A stretch of 13,015 bases of DNA from Thermoplasmata archaeon (GTDB lineage: Archaea; Thermoplasmatota; Thermoplasmata; Lutacidiplasmatales; UBA184), in assembly GCA_030040625.1 (NCBI GenBank), contig JASHTI010000110.1:1-13015 (forward strand), in the 5' to 3' direction. The stretch's first letter is position 1. Each line of letters begins with the position of its first letter. The notes below the pieces were generated by a model. The model was not told the DNA's origin. It was given only the letters and a program-made list of their open reading frames with translations, and did no database searches. The position numbers were made by a program, and so were the translations under genes. Positions 12,842 to 13,015 of the stretch are shown here, one piece after another.

Positions 12842-13015
12842 GTGCCAGAGCCGAACGACACCGCCGGTGGCCGATTCCTCGGGGTGCGCCTCACCTCCGA
12901 GGAGGCGGCTCTTCTCGAACGGCTCCGCTCCGATCGGAACCTGAAGTCCCGATCGGCGGCGGTGCGCCAGCTACTGCGCGAGGCGTCGGCCTCGCGCGGC
13001 GACGGACCCGAACTG
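12842..13015 (+). CDS. Ribbon-helix-helix (CopG/Arc-type) regulator, 3' end outside window
   Basis: Fifty-eight codons are visible, with no stop before the window ends. After a short polar lead (MPEPNDTAGG) comes the strand RFLGVRLTSEEAALLERL, then a turn and second helix SRSAAVRQLLREA. This is the beta-strand, helix A, helix B order of ribbon-helix-helix DNA-binding proteins, with the family's S-R-S-x-x-V-R-x-L-L-R-E-type second helix. The protein would act as a dimer or tetramer. The GTG start is supported by a TATA box about 27 bases upstream and by the operator-like inverted repeat directly before it. The gene is divergent from the thermopsin gene, about 210 bases away. Whether it is a free regulator or the antitoxin of a toxin-antitoxin pair depends on what follows beyond the window. 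Confidence 0.7.
   Translation, partial: MPEPNDTAGGRFLGVRLTSEEAALLERLRSDRNLKSRSAAVRQLLREASASRGDGPEL

Noticed and set aside
1..13015. tRNA or rRNA genes and CRISPR arrays
   Set aside because: No cloverleaf-like segment, conserved rRNA stretch or regularly spaced direct repeats were found by eye on either strand.

Overview
The window looks like a chromosomal segment of a high-GC archaeon, most likely an uncultivated Thermoplasmata-type lineage. This is an inference, from four things: a thermopsin-family (peptidase A5) secreted protein, a family known almost only from archaea; secreted proteins rich in N-x-S/T sequons that share the Y-x-V-x-F-T-E-x-G-L-P-x-G-T-x-W-type domain common in Thermoplasmata; several genes whose start codon lies about 25 bases after a TATA-like element, as in leaderless archaeal transcripts; and the histidinol-phosphatase-like PHP and M29-like families typical of archaea. 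Two short AT-rich islands (about 1845-1860 and 12795-12840) stand out in otherwise very GC-rich DNA, and both are promoters.

Layout. 1-516: the 3' end of a membrane-anchored surface protein, followed with an ATGA overlap by a tiny two-helix membrane protein. 513-1553 (-): an IS630-like DDE protein that keeps the D-D-E residues but has a shortened and altered catalytic core. 1554-1877: a GC-rich, partly polypyrimidine gap ending in a strong TATA box. 1878-3875 (+): an apparent operon of an ArsR-type regulator, an SRPBCC/AHSA1-like protein and an M29-aminopeptidase-like protein that seems to have lost several metal ligands. 3967-4371 (+): a small two-helix membrane protein with a C-terminal SHOCT motif.

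4438-8496 (+): a tightly overlapping three-gene operon of unrecognised function. It encodes a protein with degenerate kinase-like motifs, a large coiled-coil and helical protein with a winged-helix-like segment and a Gly/His-rich tail, and a type I membrane protein with a glycosylatable ectodomain and a cytoplasmic zinc ribbon. This operon is the best candidate for an undescribed system, possibly one carrying a signal from the cell surface inward.

8493-12631 (-): a GNAT acetyltransferase, a PHP-domain phosphoesterase and a large thermopsin/beta-helix secreted protein, all on the minus strand. 12842-end (+): the start of a ribbon-helix-helix regulator. A perfect GTTTAAC/GTTAAAC inverted repeat lies just before its start codon, which suggests autoregulation.

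Both convergent gene junctions (513-516 and 8493-8496) share one CTAG palindrome as the stop codon of both genes. I saw no tRNA, rRNA or CRISPR array.
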